A stretch of 64,000 nt of DNA from an uncultured Prevotellaceae bacterium (GTDB lineage: Bacteria > Bacteroidota > Bacteroidia > Bacteroidales > Bacteroidaceae). Below, one piece after another: positions 42,517 through 52,284 of this stretch. The DNA is taken from the NCBI GenBank assembly GCA_902762325.1, contig CACWNV010000007.1:1-64000 (forward strand). The letters run 5' to 3'. A program made the position numbers and the translations under genes. Within the stretch, counting starts at the first letter, position 1; each line of letters starts with the position of its first letter. The notes under the pieces were generated by a model. The model saw nothing but the letters and a program-made list of their open reading frames with translations. It did no database searches and was not told the origin of the DNA.

Positions 42517-43971
42517 TTACCATTCGTCAGTACGGAAAGGAAACAAAGGCAGACCAGCCGCATTCTTCAGGTTGCCGATCTGAAAGTTACGGAAACAGTA
42601 GCGGATAGCTACGGGCTTCTTCACTTCAGGAGAGACAAGGCGGATGGTCTCGTCCCAGTAACCGCCGCCGGGCTGCCAGAAATGCTCTGCCTTGGCAGGG
42701 TGAAAGACACGGTCTTCTCCGGCAAGTTCAAAACCTTGGATGTCATCGAAGCGGCTGATGGCTCCTAAGTCATCGTTCAAATGGATGTGAACGGTGTCCC
42801 CTACGATGCGCATGTCCTTGAATGAAGGACTCAGACATCCTACAGCTTTCATTCCGTATGTTTTGTTAAGAGCCAGATATGCAAGGCGTTGGCCGACCGG
42901 CTTCTTCATGGCTGGATGAATCTGGGTGGTCTCATACGGGAAGACGAGGTCGTTGGTGCAGACCAGACCGCTGTTCGGAATGATCTTCGAAGCTTTGTAT
43001 TGCTGCTCGCGCAGACGTGCTCCCCAGTCGCCATTGACGTCATCATAGTGATAGGGAGCTATCTCGACGAAGTAGAAAGGTATCTCGCCCAATGCGAATT
43101 GTGTGCGCCACTGGTCAACGAGAATCTTCATGCGTTGTGAGTATTGGTCGCCCGGGTCTCCCACATTAGAGCATCCCTGATAATAAATGATGCCCTTTAC
43201 GGTATAGTTGAGAATAGGATTGAATGTCCCGTTACCCCATACCAAGGCGCGATGATAGTCCCATTCGGGCTTGAAGTTGACGATTCCGGCAGAGTCGGTG
43301 GGTTCTTTGGTGTATTTTTCCAGATTCTCTTTGGTCAGCCAGCTTTCCACACGGGTGCCGCCCTTGTTCGCCATGATGAGTCCGACAGGGATATCAAGTG
43401 CTTTGTTAACTGTCTGTGCAAAGAAGTAGCCCGTAGCCGAAGCGTCTCCAATCGTCTCGGCATTGATTTCTTTCCATTCACAATTGGCGTCCTCCTGCGG
43501 AGTCATCCGCATGATACTTGGAATCTTCACATAATGTATTCCGCGGTATTGGCGGGCATTGATCACTTCTTCGTTATAGCCTTCCACAGGACAGTTCCCG
43601 AAACCCTTCACCGGCATTTCCATGTTTGACTGGCCGGCACAGACCCATACCTCACCAGACAACACATTATTTAGCGTAACAGTGCCGTCACCGTCATCGA
43701 AAGTAATGGAGAGAGGCTGATAGCTGGCAGCGGGTGTCTTCACACTTACGAGCCATTTGCCGTCCTTTCCTGTCTTAGCAGTATAGGTCTCATTGTTCCA
43801 TGAAGTAGTGACATTCACTTTCTTTCCGGGTTTGTCCCATCCCCACAGACGAGCCTCTGTGTTTTGTTGTAAAACCATGTTGTCGCAAAGGATGTTCGGT
43901 AGTTTTACCTTAGCTTGTGCACTCAATGACAAGGTGATAAGTGCTACTGTTGTCAGAAATTGTTTCAGCAT
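42517..43971 (-). CDS. Sialate O-acetylesterase-like exported protein (SGNH)
   Basis: 484 residues, signal peptide ending near SAQA (residue ~20). An N-terminal Ig-like/beta-sandwich region (~25-105) precedes the SGNH domain: VCAGQSNMEMPV near residue 111 carries the nucleophile Ser in GQSN, and HPAMKKPVGQRLAYLAL near residue ~380 carries the catalytic His. Such enzymes remove O-acetyl groups from sialic acids or other glycans, usually in the periplasm, and help glycan foraging. Confidence 0.9.
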   Translation of the reverse strand: MLKQFLTTVALITLSLSAQAKVKLPNILCDNMVLQQNTEARLWGWDKPGKKVNVTTSWNNETYTAKTGKDGKWLVSVKTPAASYQPLSITFDDGDGTVTLNNVLSGEVWVCAGQSNMEMPVKGFGNCPVEGYNEEVINARQYRGIHYVKIPSIMRMTPQEDANCEWKEINAETIGDASATGYFFAQTVNKALDIPVGLIMANKGGTRVESWLTKENLEKYTKEPTDSAGIVNFKPEWDYHRALVWGNGTFNPILNYTVKGIIYYQGCSNVGDPGDQYSQRMKILVDQWRTQFALGEIPFYFVEIAPYHYDDVNGDWGARLREQQYKASKIIPNSGLVCTNDLVFPYETTQIHPAMKKPVGQRLAYLALNKTYGMKAVGCLSPSFKDMRIVGDTVHIHLNDDLGAISRFDDIQGFELAGEDRVFHPAKAEHFWQPGGGYWDETIRLVSPEVKKPVAIRYCFRNFQIGNLKNAAGLPLFPFRTDEW

Positions 43972-43997
43972 ATATAGAATGATTTGGTTTCTTGTTG

Positions 43998-44005
43998 CAA
44001 AAATA
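43998..44005 (-). promoter_or_regulatory. -7 box (TATTTTTG) of the sialate esterase gene
   Basis: CAAAAATA on the plus strand, 27 bp before the ATG at 43971. Confidence 0.5.
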
Positions 44006-44016
44006 GATAATTTATT

Positions 44017-44976
44017 TCAATTGGAGGAAGAAAAAGGTAGAGAAGTGCTTGATTGAAGTTGTGGGGCACACCGTTCGATGACGACGGGAATCGTCTCTGC
44101 CTTCATGGTGTCGGCTGTTATGGTAAGCCTGACGATGGCAGTCTGGGTGTTGATGGGCTTTGTCTGGTCAAAGATAAAGTTCCCTATGCTATAGTAGATT
44201 GGCTTGTCGTGATAGAATTCGATGCGTTGCAGTGTGTGACTATGGTGACAGACTAGAGCATCTGCACCGGCATCAATAAGTTGCCGGGCTGTTATCTTTT
44301 GCTCAAGGGTCGGCTCTGTCGTATGTTCCCATCCCCAATGCAGGGAGATGATAATACATGCCGCAGGTTCGTTAATACGTATTTGCCGGATGCGGTTGAG
44401 CAATGAGTCCATCGGTTCCTGACTGACAGAAGGCTGAGCGGGAAGCCAGGCGAAGTTTTCTAAGGGAAGCCGCTGTGATGAAAGGATATATACGGGGCGG
44501 GGCGTGTCGGTAATCAGGACGGCGTTGGCGGCCTCCTTCATGCTGGCTCCTGCACCAATGGGAGTCATACCGGCATTCCTGATGTTCGTATAAGTGTCGG
44601 TCAGTCCTCGTCGTCCTTGGTCGATGGAATGGTTGTTGGCAAGGTTGAGATGGGTGAATCCATGCTTTCTGAGTGCTGTCAGCCATTCTGGTTCAGCCCT
44701 GAAGACAAACTTCTTAAAGGCAGGTGCCTTAATGTGGGTGGCAGGGCATTCCAGGTTTCCAATGACAAAGTCAGAAGAACAGAATAGTGAGTCGATGGCA
44801 GGAGAGAACAACTGGTCGATGCCAGCAGCCTCTATGCGTTTTCTCACTCCTCTGTCAAGCAAGATGTCTCCTGTCATGACAATGGTGGTGCTGTCTTGTG
44901 CGCAGATAGTCTGTAAAGCAGCCGGTGTGCCGCTCATACAGACTATCAGTGCAAGGATGCCGAGTCTCCTTTTCAT
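44017..44976 (-). CDS. CapA-family exported protein
   Basis: 319 residues from the ATG at 44976 (MKRRLGILALIVCMSG..., a signal peptide with cleavage near CAQ, residue ~27). The ORF from 45027 would run over the previous gene. Metallophosphoesterase-like CapA fold: VMTGDILLDRG, VIGNLECPATH, NLANNHSIDQGRRG and the late HHSHTLQRIEF motif, all typical of poly-gamma-glutamate synthesis CapA relatives. Known CapA proteins help attach or export polyglutamate capsules, but most homologues are uncharacterised. It is 10 bp downstream of the DUF3160 gene. Confidence 0.88.
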   Translation of the reverse strand: MKRRLGILALIVCMSGTPAALQTICAQDSTTIVMTGDILLDRGVRKRIEAAGIDQLFSPAIDSLFCSSDFVIGNLECPATHIKAPAFKKFVFRAEPEWLTALRKHGFTHLNLANNHSIDQGRRGLTDTYTNIRNAGMTPIGAGASMKEAANAVLITDTPRPVYILSSQRLPLENFAWLPAQPSVSQEPMDSLLNRIRQIRINEPAACIIISLHWGWEHTTEPTLEQKITARQLIDAGADALVCHHSHTLQRIEFYHDKPIYYSIGNFIFDQTKPINTQTAIVRLTITADTMKAETIPVVIERCAPQLQSSTSLPFSSSN

Positions 44977-44986
44977 TAATGGCAGA

Positions 44987-47407
44987 TTAGCATCCGGAAC
45001 TATAGAAGAACTCTTCGTTGTCTTCAAGTTCTTTGGTTACAGGAACAGAGATTTCCTCCATCCATGAGGGGATTCCATAGGAAGGATGGTCCTTGAGATA
45101 CTTCTGCCACTCTTCGTCGGTAAGCCGCTGGTCTCCTGTGGGTCGTTCGAATTCACGATAGGAAAGCACGGCACCGCGGGTCAGGTAGAGGTTGCCTTCA
45201 ATCTCCACTACTACATAAATCTCATACGCCGGTCCTGTTGCCTCATAGAGGATAGAGTGCTTTGGATTATTCAGGGCATTGGCTGTATAGACATCTGCCA
45301 CGACAGCGACGCTGCGGTCGGCACCGTGTACGTCGTCCCATCCCTGAAGAAACTCTTCCTTGTCTCGTGCCAGTTCGAGTGAGATGTATTCGAATGTAGA
45401 GCCGATGATTTCAATCTGCCTGTATTCTTCTTCGCTTAGCAGTTGTCCCTTCAGCTCCTTGGTGCTGATTTGCAACAGGAACTGAGCCTGTTCTGCCAGC
45501 GATTCGGTGGTGGTAGTAACTTTCTCAGTTACGAGATCGTATTGTTTCAGCACCTCTTCAATGGTATAGCATAGCTGGATGGCTCGTTTCCAGAATGTCA
45601 CATTCGGTTCCACGTAGCCTTTCAAGATAGGTTCAGGAGGACCATAGCCACCACATTCGGCACCCGCAGGCTGCTTGGCATAGAGGATGGCATCATGTTT
45701 CAGTTCTGCCCAAGAAGCAAGAGCTGTGTTCAGGTTCTTCTTTCCCCATTGGGGTGTCTTCATGAAATAAGGCATGGAGGAAGTGGTGTCCGACAATTCC
45801 TTCAGTGAGTTAATCCAGCGGGTAGCCACGGTCTCATTCCAGTCGATGCCGCTCATGCGCTGTTTCATCTGAGTCAGTGTGGGAATATATTCTTCCCATT
45901 GCTTCTGTACTTGCATGTCGCCGAGAAGGATGCGCTCAGCAGCCGTATTGCCGAGGGCAGCAAAGACGTCAAGACCGCAGGGTACACCACGTTTTGTCAC
46001 TTCGTTCTTGGCATCAATCATCTCGTTCAGGACTTCTGAATCGGGCATGTAGCGTTGAGGCATGAAGTCAATCTTGCAATGGCTGGTCAACTCGAATTTC
46101 GGTCGGATGCGTGTCTGCTGCTCTCCTGTCGCCTCAATGTTCTTGCGAAGTTGTGCCAGAGCCTTCTTGTTCTTCAGCAGTTTGTCTGTCGGCATTCCGG
46201 CTTTCTTGATCTCGTCATAAACCTGGAAGATGGTGATGTTATCTGGTTTTCCGAAGAGGAAAGTCATCGGTTTGAAAACATATTCGTATGCCTTTTGGGC
46301 TTTGGCATTCGTTGCGATGGTCTCAGCCATTGTGACGGCAGCAGCCAGCTGGTTCGGTTTGTCGGTTCCGAAATGAACATTCTGCAGCCACATCATGGCG
46401 CGGAAGTACTTCTTGATGTTCTCATTACGTGAATAATGGCCGCGAGGACGGAAGAGAGAATAGTTGTATTTCACATCCAGATAGCCCATGAATGGAGAGA
46501 AGTCATCTTCAGAGGCATTGACTTTCCTGATCTCATCCTCTACCATCTTCTGATATTCGGAAGCGACAGGCAGAGGTTGCTTGCCGGTGATGAGGGCATT
46601 GGCGATGGCGAAATAGGCCTGATTATACTGGTAGGCAGCCAGAAGGTTCTTATCGGTTGCGGTCTTTGCCTTTTCCGTAACAGCCTCATACATGATCTTA
46701 CAGAGCTTTTCTACCTGCCCGGACAGCTTTTCTTCCTCAATGTTGCGCAAGACGCTGTCGAAATAGAAGTGGAATAGCTGGAGATAGAGGTCTGTCGTGA
46801 CAAATGACGGGAAGTCGGAATAGTCGTTCTTCTCATAGACATGGAAGAGCTGAATCTTATTCCCCGGTACAATGGCAAAGCCGTTGCGTCCAAGCTTATC
46901 CTTCAGTGCTGGGTCGAAAGTCTCCAGCTGGAACGGGTTGAGCAGTTTATCTGTATCGACGAGGTATCCTTTTTTTGGATTATACTTTGTCTCTTGCAGC
47001 ATTCTCTCGCGGTTTTTAATCTTCTCTATGAAAGCCAGTTCAGCTTTCGAATAGTTCAGCGGAAGTTGTCTGAAGCCGTGTTCCACGCTATACCCATAGC
47101 CAGGAGTGTCTTCGGTCTTTTCAAACTTTGCCCACATGATAGAATCGTACCATGAAGTCTGTCGGAAGATGCTGCGTAGTCCGGCATCCATGAAGATGTA
47201 GCCTTGCCTTGCCGCAAGTCCATTGCGCAGTAAGCGCAGTTCACTAAGTGAAAGATTGGAAATGTCCATGTTGGTGTCCACTGGGCGAATGAACTGCTCA
47301 AGGTCGAGCTTGCCATTACCCGGAACCAGCACATGATGTCCTTTCTTCTGGCCCCATGCCGTGAGAACAAGCATGAGCATGAATGTGATAAATATAACTT
47401 TTTTCAT
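44987..47407 (-). CDS. DUF3160 exported protein
   Basis: 806 residues with a signal peptide (LTAWGQ-type cleavage near residue ~19). Matches the DUF3160 family in length and in motifs such as SLSELRLLRNGLAARQGYIF near residue 52, FVTTDLYLQLFHFYFDSVLRNIEEE near 195 and HDAILYAKQPAGAECGGYGPPEP near 575. No catalytic motif is recognised. Four genes from the TlpA-like protein through CapA appear to form one unit; the joint presence with CapA suggests a cell-surface role. Function unknown. Confidence 0.83.
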   Translation of the reverse strand: MKKVIFITFMLMLVLTAWGQKKGHHVLVPGNGKLDLEQFIRPVDTNMDISNLSLSELRLLRNGLAARQGYIFMDAGLRSIFRQTSWYDSIMWAKFEKTEDTPGYGYSVEHGFRQLPLNYSKAELAFIEKIKNRERMLQETKYNPKKGYLVDTDKLLNPFQLETFDPALKDKLGRNGFAIVPGNKIQLFHVYEKNDYSDFPSFVTTDLYLQLFHFYFDSVLRNIEEEKLSGQVEKLCKIMYEAVTEKAKTATDKNLLAAYQYNQAYFAIANALITGKQPLPVASEYQKMVEDEIRKVNASEDDFSPFMGYLDVKYNYSLFRPRGHYSRNENIKKYFRAMMWLQNVHFGTDKPNQLAAAVTMAETIATNAKAQKAYEYVFKPMTFLFGKPDNITIFQVYDEIKKAGMPTDKLLKNKKALAQLRKNIEATGEQQTRIRPKFELTSHCKIDFMPQRYMPDSEVLNEMIDAKNEVTKRGVPCGLDVFAALGNTAAERILLGDMQVQKQWEEYIPTLTQMKQRMSGIDWNETVATRWINSLKELSDTTSSMPYFMKTPQWGKKNLNTALASWAELKHDAILYAKQPAGAECGGYGPPEPILKGYVEPNVTFWKRAIQLCYTIEEVLKQYDLVTEKVTTTTESLAEQAQFLLQISTKELKGQLLSEEEYRQIEIIGSTFEYISLELARDKEEFLQGWDDVHGADRSVAVVADVYTANALNNPKHSILYEATGPAYEIYVVVEIEGNLYLTRGAVLSYREFERPTGDQRLTDEEWQKYLKDHPSYGIPSWMEEISVPVTKELEDNEEFFYSSGC

Positions 47408-47414
47408 ATCGTTG

Positions 47415-47921
47415 TTATTGATTGAAGATGTTGATAGCTTCTTTTTCGGATATGTTCGTTACAATAAAACGCTCGAAGCCGAGACCGAATCCCTGCCAGG
47501 CGTATTCTGCCACGACAAACTTGTTGTCGAGTGTCTTTTCTAAACTACGTACATGATTGTCGATGAAACGGAAGTCAACAAGAATGCCGCCGAGTTTTGA
47601 TCCCAGCCATAACGGGCGTATGCGCGCGCGTTTATTCTTAAAGATGAACAGGCGACGTCCCTTCTCGGGATAGAAACGGGTGGACTTGATGACACCTACG
47701 AGCGCATCAATGCTTCCGTTCCCATCCACATCACCCGTCTGGAACTGATAGACAGGGTAGGGTAAGACCCATCGGTCGGTGGTGGAATCGGTTCGCAGGA
47801 TGAGATAGCTGAGGCTGTCGTTGACTTGTTCCAGCGAGAATGTTTGTCCTGATGCTTTTACTGGCGATATAGCCATCATCAGACAAATTACAAATGCAGA
47901 ATAATAGAATCTACACACCAT
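47415..47921 (-). CDS. Small exported protein with Asp/Asn-Gly motif
   Basis: 168 residues. Signal peptide (ending ASGQ near residue 25). FQTGDVDGNGSIDALVGVIKS near residue 59 resembles a calcium-binding DxDGNGxxD loop as in FG-GAP or dockerin repeats. No other domain is recognised. It lies 7 bp before the DUF3160 gene and 48 bp after the TlpA-like gene; likely the same operon. Unknown function. Confidence 0.6.
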   Translation of the reverse strand: MVCRFYYSAFVICLMMAISPVKASGQTFSLEQVNDSLSYLILRTDSTTDRWVLPYPVYQFQTGDVDGNGSIDALVGVIKSTRFYPEKGRRLFIFKNKRARIRPLWLGSKLGGILVDFRFIDNHVRSLEKTLDNKFVVAEYAWQGFGLGFERFIVTNISEKEAINIFNQ

Positions 47922-47969
47922 TAAATCTATGCAGTCTTTATTCAGAACAAAAAGATAGAGTTGTGCCCT

Positions 47970-49121
47970 TTAGAGCAGCGACCGGATCTCAGCCTCCAGG
48001 TCTTTCATCTGCTCGTCACGCTTGTAAAGCTCATTGCCCTTAGTGACGAGGAAGAAGGTCGGTATCGACTGGATGTTATACTGTCTGATGAGTACGCTGT
48101 TTACACCGTCGTTGTCACGCACATTAATCCATGGGAGTGCAGCGGTCTGTGTCTTCCAGAAATGCTCATCGGGGTCGAGGGATACCTGGAAGATTTCCAG
48201 TCCCCGGTCGTGATACTTGTTATATAGGTCGCGCAGCATCATGATGCGTTCGGTGCTCCCGCTGCTGGCAAAGACATGGAAGTCGAGGAGTACGACTTTC
48301 CCGTTCAGCTCGGTCAGACGGCGCATTACTCCTTTGTTGTCGGGAAGTGCGATTTCTATCACGCCCGACGTGGTGACCTTATCCGGGTCAAGTGTCTGGT
48401 TCTGCGAAGCCTGAATGATTCGGACATTCTTCATCCCTTCAATGGCAATGTTGTGCAAGTTGAGGCCACGCTCTGCTTTCGGGAAGAATGTGTCCCAGCT
48501 TGTTGCGACGGCGGCAAACACCTTCACGTCTTCCTCACTACTATGTGGGTTGAATATCAGCATGTTATTATATCCCAGCTGAATGGTCTGGAAGAGAGCG
48601 AAGTAGGATGAAGCCAGCTTCGGGTCCTTGAAGATGTAATCTGTCTTGACGGCATTCTTATAGGCGGCAAGCATCTCGGGGACAACCTTCCGCACAGAGT
48701 CTCCGGGATTCTCCGGGTTGTTGATGTATGCGTTGACCCGTGCCTGAAGTTCCTGCTGCTTGTATGCCAGCTCCTGAATGCGTGAGCACTCTTCTGATCC
48801 CTCCACCTCATACTTTGACGACATCGAAGGATAGGAAGCCTTGATGCTGATGTTCTCGGTAGAGTCGACCGCCACATTGATAATCTGCCGGGCAATGCGG
48901 AGCCGGTAGAACTCAGGGGCAGTAGGAGCATCATCACTGAACTTGAACGCACCTTCGTCATCAAGTTTTACGGAGTCGATGACAACGGCTCCGTTGAGAC
49001 TCATGTTTTCAAAATATAGAATAGAGTCTTTCGCATCGCTGATGGTTCCACTGACTTGGAACTTTCTGCTTGTACAAGAGCAGATGCCTAATACTATCAG
49101 GAAAAACAATACTTTTCTCAT
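47970..49121 (-). CDS. TlpA-like thioredoxin-fold lipoprotein, no CxxC
   Basis: 383 residues. Lipobox GICSC at residue ~16, so a lipoprotein. The N-terminal ~110 residues look like DUF4369 (FQVSGTISDAKDSILYFENM), and the C-terminal ~140 residues are a TlpA/AhpC-like thioredoxin fold (LNGKVVLLDFHVFASSGSTERIMMLRDLYNKY, then QSIPTFFLV with cis-Pro). Where a working TlpA has W-C-x-x-C, this one has FASSGST, so both redox cysteines are missing. It is probably a non-oxidoreductase that keeps the fold. It has its own promoter at 49153. Confidence 0.85.
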   Translation of the reverse strand: MRKVLFFLIVLGICSCTSRKFQVSGTISDAKDSILYFENMSLNGAVVIDSVKLDDEGAFKFSDDAPTAPEFYRLRIARQIINVAVDSTENISIKASYPSMSSKYEVEGSEECSRIQELAYKQQELQARVNAYINNPENPGDSVRKVVPEMLAAYKNAVKTDYIFKDPKLASSYFALFQTIQLGYNNMLIFNPHSSEEDVKVFAAVATSWDTFFPKAERGLNLHNIAIEGMKNVRIIQASQNQTLDPDKVTTSGVIEIALPDNKGVMRRLTELNGKVVLLDFHVFASSGSTERIMMLRDLYNKYHDRGLEIFQVSLDPDEHFWKTQTAALPWINVRDNDGVNSVLIRQYNIQSIPTFFLVTKGNELYKRDEQMKDLEAEIRSLL

Positions 49122-49152
49122 CTTATTTTCTCATCGTTTTTAAATGTGTTTG

Positions 49153-49160
49153 CAAAGATA
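49153..49160 (-). promoter_or_regulatory. -7 box (TATCTTTG) of the TlpA-like operon
   Basis: CAAAGATA on the plus strand, 32 bp before the ATG at 49121. Divergent from the pnp promoter. Confidence 0.55.
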
Positions 49161-49204
49161 ACGTAAAAAATTGGTTTTTCTTCTTCTGTTCATTATTTTT
49201 TCTG

Positions 49205-49212
49205 TACCTTTG
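49205..49212 (+). promoter_or_regulatory. -7 box (TACCTTTG) of pnp
   Basis: Match to TAnnTTTG, 57 bp before the pnp ATG. In other bacteria PNPase autoregulates through its leader; the leader here is AT-rich and has no obvious long stem. Confidence 0.55.
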
Positions 49213-49268
49213 CACGATTTATATTTTATCGATGTTATTAAGACAATAAGATTTTTAGATTTTTTTAG

Positions 49269-51644
49269 ATGAACGTAATTACGAAAAGTGTTCAGTTGCC
49301 TGATGGAAGAACCATCACAATTGAGACAGGAAAAGTGGCAAAGCAGACCGACGGATCGGTAATGCTCCGTATGGGCAATACGGTCCTTCTGGCTACTGTC
49401 TGTGCCGCTAAAGATGCTGTTCCTGGAACAGATTTTATGCCTTTGCAGGTTGATTATCGTGAGCAGTATGCCGCTGCAGGAAGATTTCCGGGCGGGTTCA
49501 CGAAGCGCGAGGGAAAGGCCAGTGACAATGAAATTCTCACCAGCCGTCTGGTAGACCGTGTGTTGCGCCCTCTCTTCCCGAGCAATTATCACGCTGAGGT
49601 TTTCGTCAACGTGATGTTGTTCTCTGCAGATGGAGTTGATCAGCCCGATGCATTGGCCGGATTTGCCGCCTCAGCCGCTTTGGCTTGTTCAGATATTCCG
49701 TTTGAATGCCCGATTAGTGAGGTTCGTGTTGCCCGCATCAAAGGAGAGTATGTCATTGACCCGACCTTTGAGCAGATGAAAGAAGCCGACATGGACATCA
49801 TGGTTGGTGCTTCTGCTGAAAACATTATGATGGTTGAAGGTGAGATGAAAGAGGTTTCCGAGCAGGACCTGCTGGGTGCCCTGAAGGCTGCCATGGCTGC
49901 CATCAAGCCCATGTGTGAGTTGCAGACTGAGCTGAGCAAGGAGCTTGGCAAGGATGTAAAGCGCGAGTACGACCATGAGGTGAATGATGAGGAACTGCGC
50001 GAGCAGATCAGCAAGGAACTTTATCAGCCCGCTTATGATGTCACAAAGCAGGCGCTGGAGAAGCAGGAACGTGCTGATGCCTTCGAAAAGATCCTGAATG
50101 ATTTCAAGGAAGCTTATGCTGCCGCTCATACCGATCTGACAGAGGATGAGCTGGAAGAGAAATATGCGATGATGGACCGCTACTACCACGACGTGGAGCG
50201 TGATGCCATGCGTCGTTGCATCCTCGACGAGGGTATTCGTCTTGACGGCCGTAAGACCGACGAGATTCGTCCTATCTGGTGTGAGGTGTCACCCCTGCCC
50301 ATGCCTCATGGAAGCAGTATCTTCACACGTGGTGAGACTCAGTCGCTGACCACTTGTACACTGGGTACAAAGCTCGATGAGAAACTGGTGGACGATGTGC
50401 TCGACCGCGAGTATATGCGTTTCCTCCTCCACTATAACTTCCCGCCGTTCTGCACAGGTGAGGCAAAGGCTTCACGCGGCGTTGGTCGTCGTGAGATTGG
50501 TCACGGTCATCTTGCATGGCGTGCCTTGAAGGATATGATTCCTTCCGACTTCCCCTATACCGTTCGTCTGGTATCACAGATCCTGGAGAGTAACGGTTCT
50601 TCATCAATGGCAACAGTATGTGCCGGTACATTGGCACTGCTGGATGCAGGTGTTCCGATGAAGAAGCCCGTCAGCGGTATTGCCATGGGACTGATTAAGA
50701 ATCCTGGTGAAGAGAAATATGCCGTATTGAGCGACATCCTCGGTGATGAGGACCACCTGGGCGATATGGACTTCAAGACCACAGGTACGATTGACGGTCT
50801 GACAGCTACTCAGATGGATATCAAATGCGACGGTCTGTCCTTCGAGATTCTTGAGAAGGCTCTCATGCAGGCAAAGGCTGGACGTGAGCATATCCTCGGT
50901 AAGCTGGTTGAGACTATCTCTGAGCCTCGTCCAGACTTCAAGCCGCAGGTACCACGCATCGAACAGTTCGATATTCCTAAAGACTTCATCGGTGCTGTGA
51001 TTGGCCCGGGTGGAAAGATCATCCAGCAGATGCAGGAAGAAACCAACACCGTCATCACCATTGAAGAGACCGATGGTGTAGGTAAGGTACAGGTGAGCGG
51101 ACCGAACAAGGAAAGCATTGACGCTGCTCTTCGTAAGATTCGCGCCATCGTGGCTGTTCCCGAAGTCGGTGAGGTGTACGAAGGTGTTGTTCGTAGCATC
51201 ATGCCTTATGGCTGCTTTGTAGAGATCATGCCGGGCAAGGACGGACTGCTGCACATCTCTGAAATCGACTGGAAGCGTCTTGAGACCGTTGAGGAGTCAG
51301 GACTGAAGGAAGGCGACAAGATTACCGTGAAGCTGCTTGAGATTGATCCGAAGACTGGTAAGTACAAGCTCTCTCATCGCGTGCTGATTCCGAAACCAGA
51401 GGGATATGTTGACCGTGAGCGTCGTCCACGTCCTGAGCGCGGAGAGCGTGGTGAACGTGGAGAGCGTCGTGGCGGCAACAACCACAACAATGAGCATCGC
51501 CATAACAACAATGGTGAGCGTCCTTCAAAGCGCAAGGAGCATCATAGCAATAACAACCGTAACGAGGAGTATCATGATCCTATGGCTAATCGTGAGCCAA
51601 GAGACTTCAATGATTCACTCGATCACGGAAGCGATATTGACTAA
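49269..51644 (+). CDS. pnp: Polynucleotide phosphorylase
   Basis: 791 residues. Phosphorolytic 3'-5' exoribonuclease central to RNA turnover. Two RNase PH-like cores: the first opens with [21 protein letters not shown], and the second carries [26 protein letters not shown] near residue 340 with the catalytic region [15 protein letters not shown] near 493. A KH domain ([17 protein letters not shown], near ~575) and an S1 domain ([26 protein letters not shown], near ~640) follow. The last ~75 residues form an Arg/Gly/Glu then Asn/His-rich tail not part of the core, common in Bacteroidetes PNPases. Confidence 0.97.
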   Translation: MNVITKSVQLPDGRTITIETGKVAKQTDGSVMLRMGNTVLLATVCAAKDAVPGTDFMPLQVDYREQYAAAGRFPGGFTKREGKASDNEILTSRLVDRVLRPLFPSNYHAEVFVNVMLFSADGVDQPDALAGFAASAALACSDIPFECPISEVRVARIKGEYVIDPTFEQMKEADMDIMVGASAENIMMVEGEMKEVSEQDLLGALKAAMAAIKPMCELQTELSKELGKDVKREYDHEVNDEELREQISKELYQPAYDVTKQALEKQERADAFEKILNDFKEAYAAAHTDLTEDELEEKYAMMDRYYHDVERDAMRRCILDEGIRLDGRKTDEIRPIWCEVSPLPMPHGSSIFTRGETQSLTTCTLGTKLDEKLVDDVLDREYMRFLLHYNFPPFCTGEAKASRGVGRREIGHGHLAWRALKDMIPSDFPYTVRLVSQILESNGSSSMATVCAGTLALLDAGVPMKKPVSGIAMGLIKNPGEEKYAVLSDILGDEDHLGDMDFKTTGTIDGLTATQMDIKCDGLSFEILEKALMQAKAGREHILGKLVETISEPRPDFKPQVPRIEQFDIPKDFIGAVIGPGGKIIQQMQEETNTVITIEETDGVGKVQVSGPNKESIDAALRKIRAIVAVPEVGEVYEGVVRSIMPYGCFVEIMPGKDGLLHISEIDWKRLETVEESGLKEGDKITVKLLEIDPKTGKYKLSHRVLIPKPEGYVDRERRPRPERGERGERGERRGGNNHNNEHRHNNNGERPSKRKEHHSNNNRNEEYHDPMANREPRDFNDSLDHGSDID

Positions 51645-51664
51645 GAAACAACCACTTTAATATG

Positions 51665-51703
51665 AATCCCTGCAAGGCTCGTCTGCTTTGCAGGGATTTT
51701 TTC
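51665..51703 (+). terminator. Terminator of pnp
   Basis: AATCCCTGCAA (51665-51675) pairs with TTGCAGGGATT (51688-51698), 11 bp, followed by T run. Confidence 0.9.
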
Positions 51704-51746
51704 ATGCCTCGAATGTGGTTCATGTTAGCCAACGAAAGGACGAGAT

Positions 51747-52147
51747 TTTGTCAAAGAATATTCGAATTTTGAGCCAAAAAAACAGGGGGTGTTGGTCACG
51801 AAAGGGTCACTCGGTCGAAAAAACGTCGATTTTTGGTGTTTTTCGTAAAGTATTGACTGACATATAGTTACACAAATATTAATCTGTAATCTCTCGGTTT
51901 ACAATATCCGAATTTGCGAGAGCTTAGGTTTCGTTGCGCGAAAGACCATGTTTCGTCGTGTGAAAGGTCATGTTTCATGCGACCAAACATAACCTTTGGC
52001 GCGGTCAAAGCTAAGGTTTCGCAGTGTGAAAGCTTATCTTTCGCAAAATGAAGAATGAAAAATAAAGAATGAAGAATCAACTTTTACAGTTTTTAACTTC
52101 TCTTTCACCACTTTTCCCCGACAAACATTTGTCAAAGTCTTTGACAG
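51747..52147 (+). repeat. Dispersed 22-bp-period hairpin-array element, copy 3
   Basis: Third copy, with a 117-bp array at 51922-52038. It begins with TTTGTCAAAG-AATATTCGAATTTTGA and ends CCCCGACAAACATTTGTCAAAG followed by a perfect 17-nt palindrome-like sequence TGTCAAAG-T-CTTTGACA (52130-52146). TTTGTCAAAG is thus present near both ends as a direct repeat. The element lies between the pnp terminator and the BspA gene. A minus-strand ORF in it (51868-52080) is judged spurious. Confidence 0.85.
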
Positions 52148-52225
52148 TTCTTTCTTGTCTAAAACTCAATTAAAACATAGTCTAAACGTATTATGGCACC
52201 ATGGAAGAATAATTGTCAGAATCTA

Positions 52226-52241
52226 TTGTCTATATAGACAA
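52226..52241. promoter_or_regulatory. 16-bp perfect palindrome
   Basis: TTGTCTATATAGACAA is a perfect 16-nt palindrome, the shape of a dimeric repressor site. It is not linked to an obvious promoter; the nearest is that of the BspA gene 460 bp downstream. Weakly supported. Confidence 0.3.
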
Positions 52242-52284
52242 AATCCCGTATCAATTGGATTAGGATAGAATCGCAAATGTTGAA

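Noticed and set aside
51868..52080. 70-codon minus-strand ORF in repeat copy 3
   Set aside because: Read through the 22-bp array; not maintained in the other copies.
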